Part shown: in pieces, positions 63,899 through 64,000 of the stretch
How the letters are laid out: every line of letters starts with the position of its first letter
Position numbering within the stretch: the stretch's first letter is position 1
Assembly (NCBI RefSeq): GCF_900114925.1
Contig: NZ_FOUR01000001.1
Span: 434,001-498,000, forward strand
Direction: 5' to 3'
Source of the DNA: Marinobacter pelagius
Lineage (GTDB): Bacteria > Pseudomonadota > Gammaproteobacteria > Pseudomonadales > Oleiphilaceae
DNA: 64,000 bases
The notes under the pieces: generated by a model
Told to the model about the DNA's origin: nothing
The model's database searches: none
Seen by the model: only the letters and a program-made list of their open reading frames with translations
Made by a program: the position numbers and the translations under genes

Positions 63899-64000
63899 AT
63901 GCCCAATCCGTTCAAGTCGGTGCTCGACAAAACCTCCGGCCTGACCCGCCAGACCACCATCTATGCCGGCAATGCTTTTGACCGGGTGTTCCGCGCCGCC
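63899..64000 (+). CDS. Start of an unidentified gene, cut by the window end
   Basis: The first 34 residues (MPNPFKSVLDKTSGLTRQTT, then IYAGNAFDRVFRAA) are visible. The ATG at 63899 has GGAAA upstream; an in-frame ATG at 63887 is also possible. No family could be recognised from this short stretch. It is divergent from the acyltransferase gene. Confidence 0.55.
   Translation, partial: MPNPFKSVLDKTSGLTRQTTIYAGNAFDRVFRAA

Noticed and set aside
1-64000. CRISPR arrays, tRNA or rRNA genes, phage genes
   Set aside because: No regularly spaced direct repeats, no cloverleaf-like sequences with a CCA end, and no phage structural genes were recognised on reading.

Overview
The window is a stretch of GC-rich gammaproteobacterial chromosome that most resembles Marinobacter or a near relative (inference from gene content and order; no search was run). 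Two blocks anchor this. The order pyrC'-pyrB-pyrR-ruvX-yqgE-tonB-gshB / pilGHIJK-chpABC matches the arrangement known in Pseudomonas aeruginosa. The order yrfG-hslR-hslO-pckA matches that known in Escherichia coli. No rRNA, tRNA or CRISPR array was seen.

Layout. 1-1300: the end of an LpxR-like outer-membrane gene, then a decayed patch with a broken GGDEF gene and an IS3-family orfA remnant. 1288-6578: a small exported protein and a yhiI-rbbA-yhhJ export operon. 6736-11368: an arginine deiminase operon (arcD-like carrier, arcA, arcB, arcC). 11369-12834: an AT-richer patch with a secreted HNH nuclease. 13053-20459: ACBP, fatty-acid desaturase, mutM, yrfG-hslR-hslO-pckA and a truncated hemoglobin; two pairs of 30-nt hairpin repeats lie in gene gaps here. 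20585-25312: an unusual TRAP-type transporter set (fused permease, TatT-like lipoprotein, solute-binding protein) divided by an opposite-strand HU gene. 25513-31274: pyrimidine genes, ruvX, yqgE, tonB and gshB. 31571-45075: the whole Pil-Chp chemosensory cluster for type IV pili, including a 2505-residue ChpA with many Hpt modules. 45095-47221: zur-znuC-znuB with its own Zur box. 47233-54654: CDGSH protein, patatin, a diguanylate cyclase, an alpha/beta hydrolase, folE-folX, a CoA-binding protein and a GGDEF-EAL protein. 55059-58878: a metal-responsive operon (MerR regulator, CopA ATPase, a 37-residue membrane peptide, a DUF411 protein) whose leader carries a 102-nt inverted-repeat element. 58957-64000: a diguanylate cyclase, RNase II, an acyltransferase and the start of one more gene.

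How the genes fit together. The Pil-Chp cluster with TonB (TonB3 in P. aeruginosa is linked to twitching) and three intact c-di-GMP enzymes suggests a surface-associated lifestyle. Zinc and copper homeostasis each have their own regulator. The arc operon allows ATP synthesis from arginine under low oxygen.

The least-explained features are: the inverted-repeat element between the MerR-type promoter and merR (55129-55230); the palindrome around the zur promoter that buries the zur ribosome binding site only in longer transcripts (45101-45146); the paired REPIN-like hairpins (13326-13393 and 19997-20088); the split TRAP-like cluster; and the tiny His-tailed membrane peptide behind copA (58305-58418).
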